DNA of 64,000 bases from Streptomyces sp. CMB-StM0423 (GCF_002847285.1 NZ_CP025407.1:4992501-5056500); one strand, 5' to 3'; positions 16,430 to 26,293 are shown, counted from the stretch's first letter. The notes: a model not told the origin generated them from the sequence alone. Program-made: numbers and translations.

Positions 16430-19126
16430 ATGCTCGGAAAGATGAAGCCCCCGCCCGTCCCCGCCCCCACTGCCAACGCCATGCGCCGCGCCCTCAGGCG
16501 CGCCCGCGACGGCGTCGCCCTCGACGTGTCCGAGGCCGCCGTGCTCCTCCAGGCGCGCGGTGCCGACCTGACCGACCTCTCCGCCTCCGCCGCCCGGGTG
16601 CGCGACGCCGGTCTGGCGGCCGCCGGCCGGCCCGGCGTCATCACGTACTCCCGCAGCGTCTTCCTGCCGCTCACCCGGCTCTGCCGGGACCGCTGCCACT
16701 ACTGCACGTTCGTCACCGTCCCGGGCAAGCTGCGCCGGGAAGGACACGGGATGTTCATGTCCCCCGACGAGGTGCTGGACATCGCCCGCCGCGGCGCCGC
16801 GCTCGGCTGCAAGGAGGCGCTGTTCACGCTCGGGGACCGGCCCGAGGACCGCTGGCCCGAGGCGCGCGAGTGGCTGGAGGCGCACGGGTACGACGACACG
16901 CAGGCGTACGTCCGCGCGATGGCCGTCCGCGTGCTGGAGGAGACCGGCCTCCTGCCGCACCTCAACCCGGGCGTGGTGACCTGGGCCGGATTCCAGCGGC
17001 TCAAGCCCGTGGCCGCGTCCATGGGGATGATGCTGGAGACCACAGCCGAGCGGCTGTGGAGCGAGCCCGGCGGGCCGCACCACGGCTCGCCCGACAAGGA
17101 GCCGGCCGTACGGCTGCGGGTGCTGGAGGACGCGGGGCGCTCCTCCGTGCCGTTCACCAGCGGGCTGCTCATCGGCATCGGCGAGACGCCGGCGGAGCGC
17201 GCCGAGTCGCTGTTCGCGCTGCGCCGGGTGCAGCGGGCGTACCAGGGCCTCCAGGAGGTCATCGTGCAGAACTTCCGCGCCAAGCCGGACACGGCGATGC
17301 GCGGCATGCCCGACGCCGAGTTGGACGACCTCGCCGCCACCGTCGCCGTCACCCGGCTCATCCTGGGCCCGGCGATCGGGGTGCAGGCGCCGCCGAACCT
17401 GGTGGACGCCGAGTACGGCAAGCTCATCGCGGCCGGCATCGACGACTGGGGCGGGGTCTCGCCGCTGACCCCGGACCACGTCAACCCGGAGCGGCCCTGG
17501 CCGCAGCTCGACGAGCTGGCGGCGCGGTCGGCGGCGGCCGGGTTCGAGCTGCGCGAACGGCTCGCCATCTACCCGGAGTTCGTGCGCCGCGGTGAGCCGT
17601 GGCTCGACCCCCGGGTGCTGCCGCACGTCAGCGCGCTGGCCGACCCGGAGACGGGCCTCGCCCGTGACGTACGGCCGCGGGGCCTGCCCTGGCAGGAGCC
17701 GGACGGCGGCTTCGCCGCCGGGGGGCGCACGGACCTGCACCGCACCATCGACACCGAGGGCCGCACGGGCGACCGGCGGGGTGACTTCGACGCGGTGTAC
17801 GGGGACTGGGAGGCCCTGCGCGAGACGGCCAGGGAACTGTCCGGCGACCCCGCGGCACCCCCCGCGGCAGACGCAGCGACCGCGGCAACCGCCGGCCCCG
17901 CCACCGAAAGCCCGGACCGCCCCGCCACCGACGGCCCGGACCGCCCCGCCCCCGGCCGGCTCGACTCCGACGTGCGCGCCGCCCTCGCCCGCGCCGCAGA
18001 CGACCCCACCCGGCTCACCGACGCCCAGGCCCTCGCCCTGCTGCACGCCGAAGGCCCCGCCCTCGACGCCCTCTGCGGCGTCGCCGACGACCTGCGCCGC
18101 GCCACGGTCGGCGACGACGTCACGTACGTCGTCACCCGGAACATCAACTTCACCAACGTCTGCTACACCGGCTGCCGCTTCTGCGCCTTCGCCCAGCGCC
18201 GCACCGACGCCGACGCCTACACCCTCTCCGTCGAGCAGGTCGCCGACCGCGCCCAGCAGGCGTGGGACGTGGGCGCCGTCGAGGTCTGCATGCAGGGCGG
18301 CATCCACCCCGACCTGCCCGGCACGGCGTACTTCGACATCGCCCGCGCCGTCAAGGAGCGGGTGCCGGGCATCCATGTGCACGCGTTCTCGCCCATGGAG
18401 GTCATGAACGGCGCGGCGCGCACCGGCCTTTCCGTACGCGACTGGCTGACCGCCGCCAAGGAGGCGGGGCTCGGCTCCATCCCGGGCACGGCCGCCGAGA
18501 TCCTGGACGACGAGGTGCGCTGGATCCTCACCAAGGGCAAGCTGCCCGCGGCCGACTGGGTCGAGGTGGTCACCACGGCGCACGAGCTGGGCCTGAAGTC
18601 CTCGTCCACGATGATGTACGGGCACGTGGACCAGCCGCGGCACTGGCTGGGCCATCTGCGGCTGCTCGCGGAGCTGCAGCAGCGCACGGGCGGCTTCACG
18701 GAGTTCGTCACGCTGCCGTTCATCCACACCAACGCGCCGGTCTACCTCGCGGGCATCGCCCGGCCAGGACCCACGATGCGCGACAACCGCGCGGTCACCG
18801 CCATGGCCCGGCTGCTGCTCCACCCGCACATCACCAACATCCAGACGAGCTGGGTCAAGCTCGGCGCGGACGGCGCCGCGCAGATGCTCCGCTCCGGCGC
18901 CAACGACCTGGGCGGCACGCTGATGGAGGAGACGATCTCGCGGATGGCCGGCTCGTCGTACGGGTCGTACCGCTCGGTGAAGGACCTCGTCGCCATCGCC
19001 GCCGCCGCGGGCCGCCCGGCCCGGCCGCGGACGACGACGTACGGCGAGGTGCCGGAGGAGCGGCTGCGCGCGGCGGAGGCGGCGGACGGCCGGCTGCCGG
19101 AACTGCTGCCGGTGCTGGGGCAGTAG
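16430..19126 (+). CDS. fbiC: FO synthase FbiC (fused CofG-CofH)
   Basis: This 898-residue enzyme makes FO (7,8-didemethyl-8-hydroxy-5-deazariboflavin), the chromophore of F420, from tyrosine and a ribityl-uracil. Two radical SAM halves each carry CX3CX2C: C85, C89, C92 (CRDRCHYC) in the CofG part and C578, C582, C585 (CYTGCRFC) in the CofH part. They are joined by an Ala/Pro/Asp linker of about 45 residues near 475-515. The start is uncertain: ATG 16430 has a poor ribosome binding site and ATG 16442 lies right after GGAAAG; homologues begin close to this point. It follows an F420-type oxidoreductase gene in the same direction. Confidence 0.95.
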   Translation: MLGKMKPPPVPAPTANAMRRALRRARDGVALDVSEAAVLLQARGADLTDLSASAARVRDAGLAAAGRPGVITYSRSVFLPLTRLCRDRCHYCTFVTVPGKLRREGHGMFMSPDEVLDIARRGAALGCKEALFTLGDRPEDRWPEAREWLEAHGYDDTQAYVRAMAVRVLEETGLLPHLNPGVVTWAGFQRLKPVAASMGMMLETTAERLWSEPGGPHHGSPDKEPAVRLRVLEDAGRSSVPFTSGLLIGIGETPAERAESLFALRRVQRAYQGLQEVIVQNFRAKPDTAMRGMPDAELDDLAATVAVTRLILGPAIGVQAPPNLVDAEYGKLIAAGIDDWGGVSPLTPDHVNPERPWPQLDELAARSAAAGFELRERLAIYPEFVRRGEPWLDPRVLPHVSALADPETGLARDVRPRGLPWQEPDGGFAAGGRTDLHRTIDTEGRTGDRRGDFDAVYGDWEALRETARELSGDPAAPPAADAATAATAGPATESPDRPATDGPDRPAPGRLDSDVRAALARAADDPTRLTDAQALALLHAEGPALDALCGVADDLRRATVGDDVTYVVTRNINFTNVCYTGCRFCAFAQRRTDADAYTLSVEQVADRAQQAWDVGAVEVCMQGGIHPDLPGTAYFDIARAVKERVPGIHVHAFSPMEVMNGAARTGLSVRDWLTAAKEAGLGSIPGTAAEILDDEVRWILTKGKLPAADWVEVVTTAHELGLKSSSTMMYGHVDQPRHWLGHLRLLAELQQRTGGFTEFVTLPFIHTNAPVYLAGIARPGPTMRDNRAVTAMARLLLHPHITNIQTSWVKLGADGAAQMLRSGANDLGGTLMEETISRMAGSSYGSYRSVKDLVAIAAAAGRPARPRTTTYGEVPEERLRAAEAADGRLPELLPVLGQ

Positions 19127-19130
19127 CGGG

Positions 19131-19230
19131 CGCTACGGGAAGGGGGCGCCCGGCGCGTACGGGAAGGGGGCGCCCTGCGTACGGAACGCGGGCGCCCGGC
19201 GGGTACGGAGCGGGGCGCGCGCGGCGCACC
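19131..19230 (+). repeat. Degenerate tandem repeat with TACGGGAAGGGGGCGCC units
   Basis: Three to four units of about 23 nt, each with TACGG followed by a G-run and GCGCCC, lie between the fbiC stop and the next gene. Similar GTACG-centred repeats occur at 44681-44741 and inside the first methyltransferase gene. Confidence 0.5.
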
Positions 19231-19337
19231 GGGCGGCCGCCCGGACCGCACCGGGCACGAGCCCCGGGCCGGACCCGTCCGGCCCGCCCCCGCCGCCGCC
19301 GCGAGGCTTTAAGCTCGCCCCCGGGGGAGGTGGCGCC

Positions 19338-22300
19338 GTGCCCGAAGTGCGTCCGTCCATGCAGGACTTGATCCGCGACCGCCGCCGGTCGGGATTCGTC
19401 GGCAGGCAGCGCGAGATCACCGCGTACCGGGACAACTTCCGCTGTCCCCCCGAGGATCCGGCGCACCGCTTCCTCTTCCACTTCCACGGCGTCGCCGGCG
19501 TCGGCAAGACGTCGCTGCTGCGCCGCCTGCTGCAACTCGCCGGGGAGCAGGGCGCGCTGACCGCGCAGGTCGACGAGTCCGCGGTCAGCGTGCCCGAGGC
19601 GATGGAGGCGATCAGCACCCAACTCGCGCGTCAGGGCCACCCGCTGAAGGGCTTCGACCGGCTGCTCCAGCGCTACCGCCAGCGGCGCCACGAGGCGGAC
19701 TCCGTCGTCGCCACCCTCGACGCCGCGCCCGGCCCGCCCGGCGCCGGGACCCCCGGCGTGCCGCACCAGGGGGGTCCCGTGGACGCCGCGGGGCCCGTGC
19801 CCGCCGCCCAGGCGCCCGCCGCCGCCTCGCCCGCCGCCGGCATCGCCGCCCAGGCGGGCCTGGCAGGACTCGGCCTCGTGCCGGGACTCGGCGCCGTCGC
19901 CGGCGCCATGGACCCGCAGCAGGTCGCGCAGAGCCTCGACCGCTGGCGCGCCGCGCTCTCCACCCGGCTGCGCAGCCACGACGACGTCCAGCTCGTCCTC
20001 TCCCCGCTCCAGGCCCTCACCCCCGCCTTCCTGGAGGACCTGCGCGGCGTCGGCACCGCCGCCCCCTGGCTCACGCTGTTCTTCGACACGTACGAGCGCA
20101 CGGGACCCGTCCTCGACGCCTGGCTGTGCGACGTGATGACCAGCGACCGCTACGGCGCGCTGCCCGCCAACGTCGTGGTGACCCGCGCCGGGCAGCAGCG
20201 GCTCGACCCCGCCCGCTGGCCGGCCGGCGACTTCGCCGCCGAACTGGAGCTGGAGCTCTTCACCGAGGAGGAGGCGCGCGCGCTCATCGCGGCCAGGGGC
20301 ATCGCCGACGCCCGGGTCGTGGACGAGATCCTGCACCTGTCCGGGCGGCTGCCGGTGCTCACCTCGATGCTCGCCGAGACGCCGCCGGTCCGCCCCGGCG
20401 GCGGGGACCCGAGCGGCACGGCGGTGGAGCGGTTCCTGAAGTGGGTGGCCGACCCCGTGCAGAAAGCCGCGGCGCAGGCCGCCGCGCTGCCGCCGTCCCT
20501 GGACGAGGACGTGTTCCGGGTCGCCGTCGCGCCCGCGGCCGCCGGGCTGTACGGGTGGCTGCGCGCGCTGCCGTTCGTCAGCGACGAGGCGGGCCGGGTG
20601 CAGTACCACGGCGTGGTCCGCTCGGCGATGCTGCGGGTCCAGCGCGCGCGGTCGCCGCAGCGCTGGCGCGAGCAGCACCGCGCGCTCGCCGCGGCGCACG
20701 CAGGCTGGTGCGCGGAGCTGGAGGCGAGCCTGCCGGCCGGGACCGACGTGCGGGAGGAGCGCTGGCTGGACGAGCGGTGGTTCGGCCACCGCCGCAACGA
20801 GACGTACCACCTGCTGTGCGCCGACCCCCAGGGCGCCCTGCCCCGCGCCCGCCGCGACGCACTCCAGGCCGCCGACGTAGGTCCTGCCGAGACCCGGCGG
20901 TGGGCGCAGACGATGGAGCAGGCGGGCACGGACGCGGACAGCGAGCCCGTACGGGACTGGGGCCGGCGGCTGCTTGCGGTGAGGGGGGAGGGCCCGCGCG
21001 GCGTCGTCGAGGTGTGCACGTTCCTGCTGCGGGAGGCGGAGCTGACCGATCCCGAGCGGGTGCTCGCGTACACGCTGCGCGGCCGGGAGCGCCGCAACGC
21101 CGACGAACTCGACGCGAGCATCGCGGACTTCGACCGGGCGCTGGCGCTCGACCCGGCCTTCACCCGCGCGTACGCGGGCCGCGGCCAGGCGTACGTACTC
21201 CTCGACCGCTACGCCGAGGCCGACGCGGACTTCACCCGCTGCATCGAGGCCGGCTCCGACCGCGCCTGGTCGCTGACCCACCGCGGCCGGGCCCGGCTCT
21301 ACCTGGAGCGCTACGACGACGCGAGGGCCGACCTGGACCAGGCGGTGGAGCTGGACCCGTCCCCGATGAGCTGGGCGATGCGCGGCGAGGTGCAGCGGGT
21401 CGCGGGCGCCCCGGAACAGGCGATCCCCGACTTCGACCGGGCCCTGGAGGCGGCGGAGGGCGACTACGCCTACGCGTACGCCAGCCGCGCCCAGTGCCAC
21501 GCCGCGCTCGGCCGCCCCGCGGAGGCGCTTACGGACCTGAACCGGGCGCTGACGGTCGACCCGCAGTGGGACTGGTGCTGGGTCGAACGCGGCCGGCTGC
21601 ACCAGGACGCCGAGCGGTTCGAGGCGGCCGTCGCCGACTACACCCGCGCGCTGGAGCTGTCGCCCGACTACGACTGGGCGTACGCCAACCGGGGCGAGTC
21701 CTACCGCCGGCTGAACCGGCTGGACGAGGCGCTGGCGGACGTGGACCGGGCGCTGGAGCTGAAGCCGGAGTGGTCGTGGTGCTGGGGCGAGCGCGGGGAG
21801 GTGCACCGGCTCGCCGGGCGGATCGAGGAGGCGCTGGCGAACTTCGACCGGGCCGTGGAGCTGGAGCACGACTACGCCTGGGCGATCGCCGGCCGGGGCC
21901 AGTGCCTGGCGGCGCAGCGGCAAGTCGACGCGGCGCTGGCCGAGTTCACCCGGGCGCTGGAGATCGACCCGCGGCTCACGTGGGTGCTGGAGACCCGGGG
22001 CGTCTTCTACCGGATGGCCGACCGCTTCGACGACTCGCTCGCGGACTACGCGCGCGCCCTGGAGATCGACGCCACCCGCAGGTGGGCACGGATCGGCCGG
22101 GCCCGCACCCTCGGCCACATCGGGCGGACGGCCGAGGCGTACGCGGAAGTCGACGCGGTCCTCGCCCGGTGGCCGGACCACGCCGACGGGCTGAGCCTGA
22201 AGGGCCGGCTGCTCTCCCTGGACGGACGGCACGAGGAGGCCCTGGCCGCGTTCGGCGCGGCGCTCCTGGCGGATCCCGACGACACGTCGCTGCACGGCGA

Positions 22301-22733
22301 CAAGGCCGAGACGCTGATGGAACTCGGCCGGTACGAGGAGGCTCGTCCGCACGTCGCGGCGGCGCTCGCGGCCAGTCCGGAGGACGGCTTCACCCAGTTC
22401 GACGAGGTCCTGCTGGAGCGGCTGACGGGCGGCTCGCCGCCCGCCGGGCGCTGGGCGGCGGTGGAGGCGGCGATGCTGGCGGACAGCGTCACCGACGCGG
22501 ACCGGGTGGAGGTCCGGCTGATGTGCCGCGCCGCGACCGGGGACTGGGCCGCCGCCGACGCGGCGCTGGCGGAGCTGGCGACCGCGAAGACGTACTGGCT
22601 GCTGCTCAAGGACGTACGCGCACTGCTCTCCATGCTGGCCGCCGCGCCCGTCACGTCGGCGGCGGACCGGCCCCGGATCGAGGGATATCTGCGCACAATC
22701 GACGACTTGCTCCGCGAACTGCCGGGCGTATGA
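19338..22733 (+). CDS. STAND-like P-loop ATPase with long TPR array
   Basis: This 1131-residue protein has an N-terminal ATPase: GFVGRQREI at 19-27, P-loop GVAGVGKTS at 51-59, and a Walker B-type WLTLFFDTYERT near 237. From about residue 570 to 1050 it is a run of around 12 TPR units of 34 residues (repeated pattern ..AxxDFDRALELDP..AYAxRGxxY..). An Ala/Pro-rich segment (about 130-175) lies within the ATPase region. The architecture suggests a signalling or scaffold ATPase that assembles upon ligand sensing. GTG 19338 follows GGGGGAGG by 9 nt. An IS lies 38 bp beyond its stop; the gene itself is intact. Confidence 0.75.
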   Translation: MPEVRPSMQDLIRDRRRSGFVGRQREITAYRDNFRCPPEDPAHRFLFHFHGVAGVGKTSLLRRLLQLAGEQGALTAQVDESAVSVPEAMEAISTQLARQGHPLKGFDRLLQRYRQRRHEADSVVATLDAAPGPPGAGTPGVPHQGGPVDAAGPVPAAQAPAAASPAAGIAAQAGLAGLGLVPGLGAVAGAMDPQQVAQSLDRWRAALSTRLRSHDDVQLVLSPLQALTPAFLEDLRGVGTAAPWLTLFFDTYERTGPVLDAWLCDVMTSDRYGALPANVVVTRAGQQRLDPARWPAGDFAAELELELFTEEEARALIAARGIADARVVDEILHLSGRLPVLTSMLAETPPVRPGGGDPSGTAVERFLKWVADPVQKAAAQAAALPPSLDEDVFRVAVAPAAAGLYGWLRALPFVSDEAGRVQYHGVVRSAMLRVQRARSPQRWREQHRALAAAHAGWCAELEASLPAGTDVREERWLDERWFGHRRNETYHLLCADPQGALPRARRDALQAADVGPAETRRWAQTMEQAGTDADSEPVRDWGRRLLAVRGEGPRGVVEVCTFLLREAELTDPERVLAYTLRGRERRNADELDASIADFDRALALDPAFTRAYAGRGQAYVLLDRYAEADADFTRCIEAGSDRAWSLTHRGRARLYLERYDDARADLDQAVELDPSPMSWAMRGEVQRVAGAPEQAIPDFDRALEAAEGDYAYAYASRAQCHAALGRPAEALTDLNRALTVDPQWDWCWVERGRLHQDAERFEAAVADYTRALELSPDYDWAYANRGESYRRLNRLDEALADVDRALELKPEWSWCWGERGEVHRLAGRIEEALANFDRAVELEHDYAWAIAGRGQCLAAQRQVDAALAEFTRALEIDPRLTWVLETRGVFYRMADRFDDSLADYARALEIDATRRWARIGRARTLGHIGRTAEAYAEVDAVLARWPDHADGLSLKGRLLSLDGRHEEALAAFGAALLADPDDTSLHGDKAETLMELGRYEEARPHVAAALAASPEDGFTQFDEVLLERLTGGSPPAGRWAAVEAAMLADSVTDADRVEVRLMCRAATGDWAAADAALAELATAKTYWLLLKDVRALLSMLAAAPVTSAADRPRIEGYLRTIDDLLRELPGV

Positions 22734-22763
22734 CGCGGATACGCCCGCTGGCCTCTCGGTTTC

Positions 22764-22771
22764 CCTCGATT
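22764..22771. repeat. Target-site duplication, left copy
   Basis: CCTCGATT abuts the left IS end; the matching right copy (24566-24573) is ACTCGATT, 7 of 8 identical. Eight-base duplications are usual for ISL3 elements. Confidence 0.7.
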
Positions 22772-24565
22772 GGCTCTGTCCACGAGAAGGGGTTCTGGCT
22801 CAACTTCCGTGAAGCCCGACGCTGAGTGACGACCGAGGCTGGAGCTGACCTTCGGGAAGTTGCCCGAAAATGATCAGTGGTGATCTTGGTGTGGTCGACA
22901 GTTCGGCGCCGTGGAAGAGACGGTGCTCCGGTTGGAGGAGCTGCTGTTCTCGTCGATCGCGGACGTTGCGGTGCTGTCGGTGGACGTGAACAACGAGGCG
23001 ATACGGATCGAGGCCCGCCGGACGACGGCCGGCTCGACGTGTCCGGACTGCGGAACCTGGTCGGGGCGGGTGCACAGCTCCTACCTGCGGTTTCCGGCCG
23101 ACGTGCCCACGGCGGGGCGGCGGGTGGTGCTGAGCTTGCTTGTCCGCCGGTTCTTCTGCCCGAACGCTTCGTGCGGACGGCGGACGTTCGTCGAGCAGGT
23201 GCCGGGGCTGACCCGGCGGCACAGCCGGTGGAGCGAGCGCCTGCGCTCGACGCTGGCCGCGGTCGGCCTCGCGCTCGCCGGCCGGGCCGGCGCACGGATG
23301 GCCCGGGTCGTCGGGGTATCCGTCAGCCGCAGCACCGTGCTGCGGCTGGTCGACGCCCTGCCCGAGCCTCAGCCTCCGGCCCCGCGGGTGGTCGGCGTCG
23401 ACGAGTACGCGATGCGCAAGGGCAGGGTCTACGGGACGGTGCTGGTCGACGTCGAGACCAGGCGCCCTGTGGATCTGCTGCCGGACCGCGAGTCGGCAAC
23501 GCTGGCGGCCTGGCTCAGCGAACGTCCCGGCATCGAGGTGGTCTGCCGGGACCGCGCCCCCTTCTTCGCCGAGGGAGCGCGGGCCGGGGCCCCGACGGCT
23601 CTCCAGGTCGCGGACCGCTTCCACCTCTGGCACAACCTCGGCGAAGCCGCCGAACGATGTGTGTCGCGTCATCGATCCTGTCTACGGGCACCGTTCACCC
23701 TGCCTCGACGCGACGCGGCCAAGAACCCTCGGCAACCTGACGGGCAGAACAAATCGCCCTGGCCGACAGGCCACCGGTTCGCCGACCGCACACGCGAGAA
23801 ACACGCGATCGTCCAGGCGCTGCTGGCCGAAGGTCTCAGCAGACGGGCCATCGGCCGCCGACTCCACATGACACACCGGACGGTCAAACGCCTCGCTGAC
23901 GCTGCCGCCCCGGAAGACCTCTTCCAAGGGCAGTGGCAGAACCGGCCGACGAGGCTCGATGACTTCAAGCCCTACCTGCATGAGCGGTGGGCGGAAGGCT
24001 GCACGAACGCGTGGACGCTCTGGGAGGAGATCAAGGCTCACGGATACGCCGGCGGATACGGAACCGTGCGTGCCTACCTCCGGCCCTTCCGCAGCCCCTC
24101 GCGAACGGCGACCCACCCGCCCACGCCCCGGACGGTCACCCGGTGGATCCTCACCCACCCCGACGCCCTTCCGGAGACGGACCGACTCAAACTCAAGTCC
24201 GTCCTGGCGCACTGCCCTGAACTGGACGCTCTGACCAGCCATGTCCGCGCCTTCGCTCAGATGCTCACCCAGCTCCAGGGCCACCAGCTCCGCGAGTGGA
24301 TAGCGGCGGTCCGCACCGACGACTTGCCCAGCATGCACACGTTCATCAACGGCCTCGAACGCGATCTCGACGCCGTCACCGCGGGCCTCACCCTGCACTG
24401 GAACTCCGGCGTCGTCGAAGGACACGTCAACCGCATCAAGATGCTCAAACGGCAGATGTTCGGCCGAGCCGGCTTCCGGCTCCTCCGTAAACGCGTCCTG
24501 CTCGCGTGACGGAGAGCGACCGCTTCACGGAAGTTGAGCCAGAACCGAAACTCGTGAACAAAGCC
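22772..24565 (+). mobile_element. Complete ISL3-family insertion sequence, 1794 bp
   Basis: The element carries one transposase gene bounded by inverted repeats of about 43 bp. The outer part is GGCTCTGTCCACGAG (left) and GGCTTTGTTCACGAG (right, complement). After four mismatched bases the inner 24 bp (22791-22814 and 24523-24546) are perfectly identical. An 8-bp target duplication with one mismatch flanks it. It is inserted between the TPR-ATPase and ADP-ribosylglycohydrolase genes, about 100 bp upstream of the latter, and may affect its expression. Confidence 0.9.
22911..24509 (+). CDS. ISL3-family transposase
   Basis: A full-length 532-residue DDE transposase. It begins with a zinc-binding region (CPDCG at 43-47, CPNASCGR near 83-90), then an HTH region (GVSVSRSTVLRLVD), the first catalytic Asp in GVDEYA near 163, the second in CRDRAPFF near 205, a second HTH-like segment (SRRAIGRRLHMTHRTVKRL), and the C-terminal VVEGHVNRIKMLKRQMFGRA that carries the catalytic Glu. 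No frameshift or stop is seen, so the element may be active. Start GTG 22911. Confidence 0.92.
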   Translation: MEETVLRLEELLFSSIADVAVLSVDVNNEAIRIEARRTTAGSTCPDCGTWSGRVHSSYLRFPADVPTAGRRVVLSLLVRRFFCPNASCGRRTFVEQVPGLTRRHSRWSERLRSTLAAVGLALAGRAGARMARVVGVSVSRSTVLRLVDALPEPQPPAPRVVGVDEYAMRKGRVYGTVLVDVETRRPVDLLPDRESATLAAWLSERPGIEVVCRDRAPFFAEGARAGAPTALQVADRFHLWHNLGEAAERCVSRHRSCLRAPFTLPRRDAAKNPRQPDGQNKSPWPTGHRFADRTREKHAIVQALLAEGLSRRAIGRRLHMTHRTVKRLADAAAPEDLFQGQWQNRPTRLDDFKPYLHERWAEGCTNAWTLWEEIKAHGYAGGYGTVRAYLRPFRSPSRTATHPPTPRTVTRWILTHPDALPETDRLKLKSVLAHCPELDALTSHVRAFAQMLTQLQGHQLREWIAAVRTDDLPSMHTFINGLERDLDAVTAGLTLHWNSGVVEGHVNRIKMLKRQMFGRAGFRLLRKRVLLA

Positions 24566-24573
24566 ACTCGATT
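24566..24573. repeat. Target-site duplication, right copy
   Basis: ACTCGATT directly follows the right IS end and matches the left copy at 7 of 8 positions. Confidence 0.7.
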
Positions 24574-24665
24574 ACAGTGCTGGGCCGGAGCACGTGCCGA
24601 ACCGAGCGAGACCAGACAGCGAGACCTGACCGCGAGAGACCGAACGTCCGGACTGAGGTGGCCGA

Positions 24666-25775
24666 GTGACGACCGCACGCCGCACCTGGGGCCGCGCCGA
24701 GCAGCAGGACTTCCGGAGCAGAGTGCGCGGCTGCCTGCTCGGCGGCGCCATAGGCGACGCCCTGGGCGCGGGTATCGCGGATGCCTCCCTGGCGGAGATA
24801 CGGGCCGGGCACGGACCGGAGGGCGCCGCCGACTTCGCCCCGGCCTACGGCCGCCGCGGCGCGGTCACCGACGACACCCAGATGACCCTCTTCACCGTCG
24901 ACGGCCTCATCCGCGCCCAGGTGCGCCGCGACGGCGGCCGGTGGCACCCGCCTACCGACGTGCACACCGCGTACCGCCGCTGGTACGCCACGCAGAAGGA
25001 CTGGGGCCCCGACGAGCGCAAGGCGGAGGACGGCTGGCTCGCCCGCGAGGAGTGGCTGTACTCGCAGCGCGGCGCCCCCCGCGCCAGCCTGCGGGGCCTG
25101 GCGGACGAGCGCATGGGCACGCTCCAGCAGCCCCGCAACCCGGAGGCGAAGGACCCGGGGGCCGTGGTGCGCTCCGCGCCGTTCGGGCTGCTGGTGGGCT
25201 GGGAGCCGCAGTTGGTCTTCCAGCTCGCCGCCGAGTGCGCCACGCAGACCCACGGCCACCCGACCGGCTATCTGGCGGCGGGCGCGTACGCGGTCGTGGT
25301 GCACGGCCTCGCCCGCGGCGACGCGCCGGAGGAGGCGGTGAGCAGGGCGCTGGAGATCCTCGCCGGGCGCCCGGGGCACGAGGAGACCGCGGCGGCCCTG
25401 CGCGCCGCGCTCGACGCCCGCGAGGGGCCGGAGCCGGGCCCGGAGCAGGTGGAGCTGCTCGGCACCGGCGAGAGCGCCGCGGAGGCCGTCGCCCTCGCCC
25501 TGTACTGCGCGCTGGCCGCCACCGACGTGCGCCACGGCCTGCTCCTCGCCGTCAACCACGGCGGCGCCTCCGACGCCACCGGCTCGCTCTGCGGCAGCCT
25601 GCTCGGCGCGCAGCACGGCGAGACGGCGCTGCCGCCGGCGTGGGTGGCGGAGGTCGAGGGCCGCGGCACGATCCTCCAACTGGCCGACGACTTCGCCCTG
25701 GAGATGACCCTCGGCCCGGCGCTGCACGGCGAAAGCGCCCCGAACGAGGCGTGGCTGCTGCGCTATCCGCGCTGA
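24666..25775 (+). CDS. ADP-ribosylglycohydrolase-family protein
   Basis: This 369-residue protein belongs to the DraG/ADP-ribosyl-glycohydrolase family, which removes ADP-ribose from proteins or small molecules using a two-metal centre. Visible motifs are GCLLGGAIGDALGAG (22-36), TDDTQMTLFTVDG (about 68-80) with metal-binding Thr-Asp-Asp, and NHGGASDATGSLCGSLLGA near the C-terminus. GTG 24666 follows GAGG. The IS end is only 100 bp upstream, so the original promoter may be displaced. The 3' end overlaps the convergent HxlR gene by 13 bp. Confidence 0.88.
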   Translation: MTTARRTWGRAEQQDFRSRVRGCLLGGAIGDALGAGIADASLAEIRAGHGPEGAADFAPAYGRRGAVTDDTQMTLFTVDGLIRAQVRRDGGRWHPPTDVHTAYRRWYATQKDWGPDERKAEDGWLAREEWLYSQRGAPRASLRGLADERMGTLQQPRNPEAKDPGAVVRSAPFGLLVGWEPQLVFQLAAECATQTHGHPTGYLAAGAYAVVVHGLARGDAPEEAVSRALEILAGRPGHEETAAALRAALDAREGPEPGPEQVELLGTGESAAEAVALALYCALAATDVRHGLLLAVNHGGASDATGSLCGSLLGAQHGETALPPAWVAEVEGRGTILQLADDFALEMTLGPALHGESAPNEAWLLRYPR

Positions 25776-26215
25776 CCGCCGCACTGTTCCGCGCCGAGTA
25801 CTGCCCTGTCCGCGCTGACGCCGCCCTGTCCGCGCTGACGCCGCTCGGCCCGCTCCTGCGCCACCAGCACCCCGTCGCCGTGCTCCCGCGACCACGCGGC
25901 GAGCGCCCACAGCGGCCCGAGCAGCGACTGCCCGCTGTCCGTGAGCCGGTACTCGACGCGCGGCGGAGCCTCGGCGTAGCGGCGGTGCTCCACCAGCCCG
26001 TAGCCCTCCAGCCGCCGCAGCGTCTGGTTGAGGACCTTCGGGCTGATGCCCCCGATCGCCTTCCGCATCTCGGCGGGGCGCCGCGGCCCCTCGCTCAGCG
26101 CGAAGATCACGATGCCGTTCCAGGCGTGCGCGAGCACGTCGATGCCCACGCGGGCGCGGCAGTCCGCGAGAAAGGGGCTGGTGTGCACCGGGACGGCCGG
26201 CAGCGTCTCGCTCAT
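25763..26215 (-). CDS. HxlR-family winged-helix regulator
   Basis: A 150-residue MarR-like HxlR/DUF24 repressor: the winged helix spans about 20-110 with GISPKVLNQTLRRLEGYGLVEHRRY, followed by the wing PPRVEYRLTDSG. A Cys near residue 19 (FLADCRARVG) could sense oxidants or electrophiles, as in the QorR/HypR branch. The C-terminal 30 residues include a short duplicated repeat (SADRA/RQRGQGG) encoded by tandem 20-nt units at 25805-25845. It is divergent from an NAD(P)-binding reductase, and a 14-bp palindrome lies between them, typical of HxlR-controlled redox enzymes. Confidence 0.85.
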   Translation of the reverse strand: MSETLPAVPVHTSPFLADCRARVGIDVLAHAWNGIVIFALSEGPRRPAEMRKAIGGISPKVLNQTLRRLEGYGLVEHRRYAEAPPRVEYRLTDSGQSLLGPLWALAAWSREHGDGVLVAQERAERRQRGQGGVSADRAVLGAEQCGGQRG

Positions 26216-26279
26216 TCCGCTCCTCCTCTCCTCTTCCTTCTGCTTGCTGCTCCTGTCGTCCTTCTAGCGCATCCGTTAC

Positions 26280-26293
26280 GCACCGATCGGTGC
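26280..26293. promoter_or_regulatory. Perfect 14-bp palindrome, likely HxlR operator
   Basis: GCACCGATCGGTGC sits midway in the 132-bp gap between divergent hxlR-type and reductase genes and has perfect dyad symmetry. The position suggests autoregulation and control of the reductase. Confidence 0.5.

Noticed and set aside
21100..22100. Possible DNA tandem repeat or CRISPR-like array
   Set aside because: The periodicity of about 102 nt comes from TPR coding repeats (34 codons) and the units are too diverged; there are no spacers.
18855..22352. 1165-codon minus-strand frame across the TPR-ATPase
   Set aside because: The TPR array and P-loop are on the plus strand; the antisense product is repetitive shadow.
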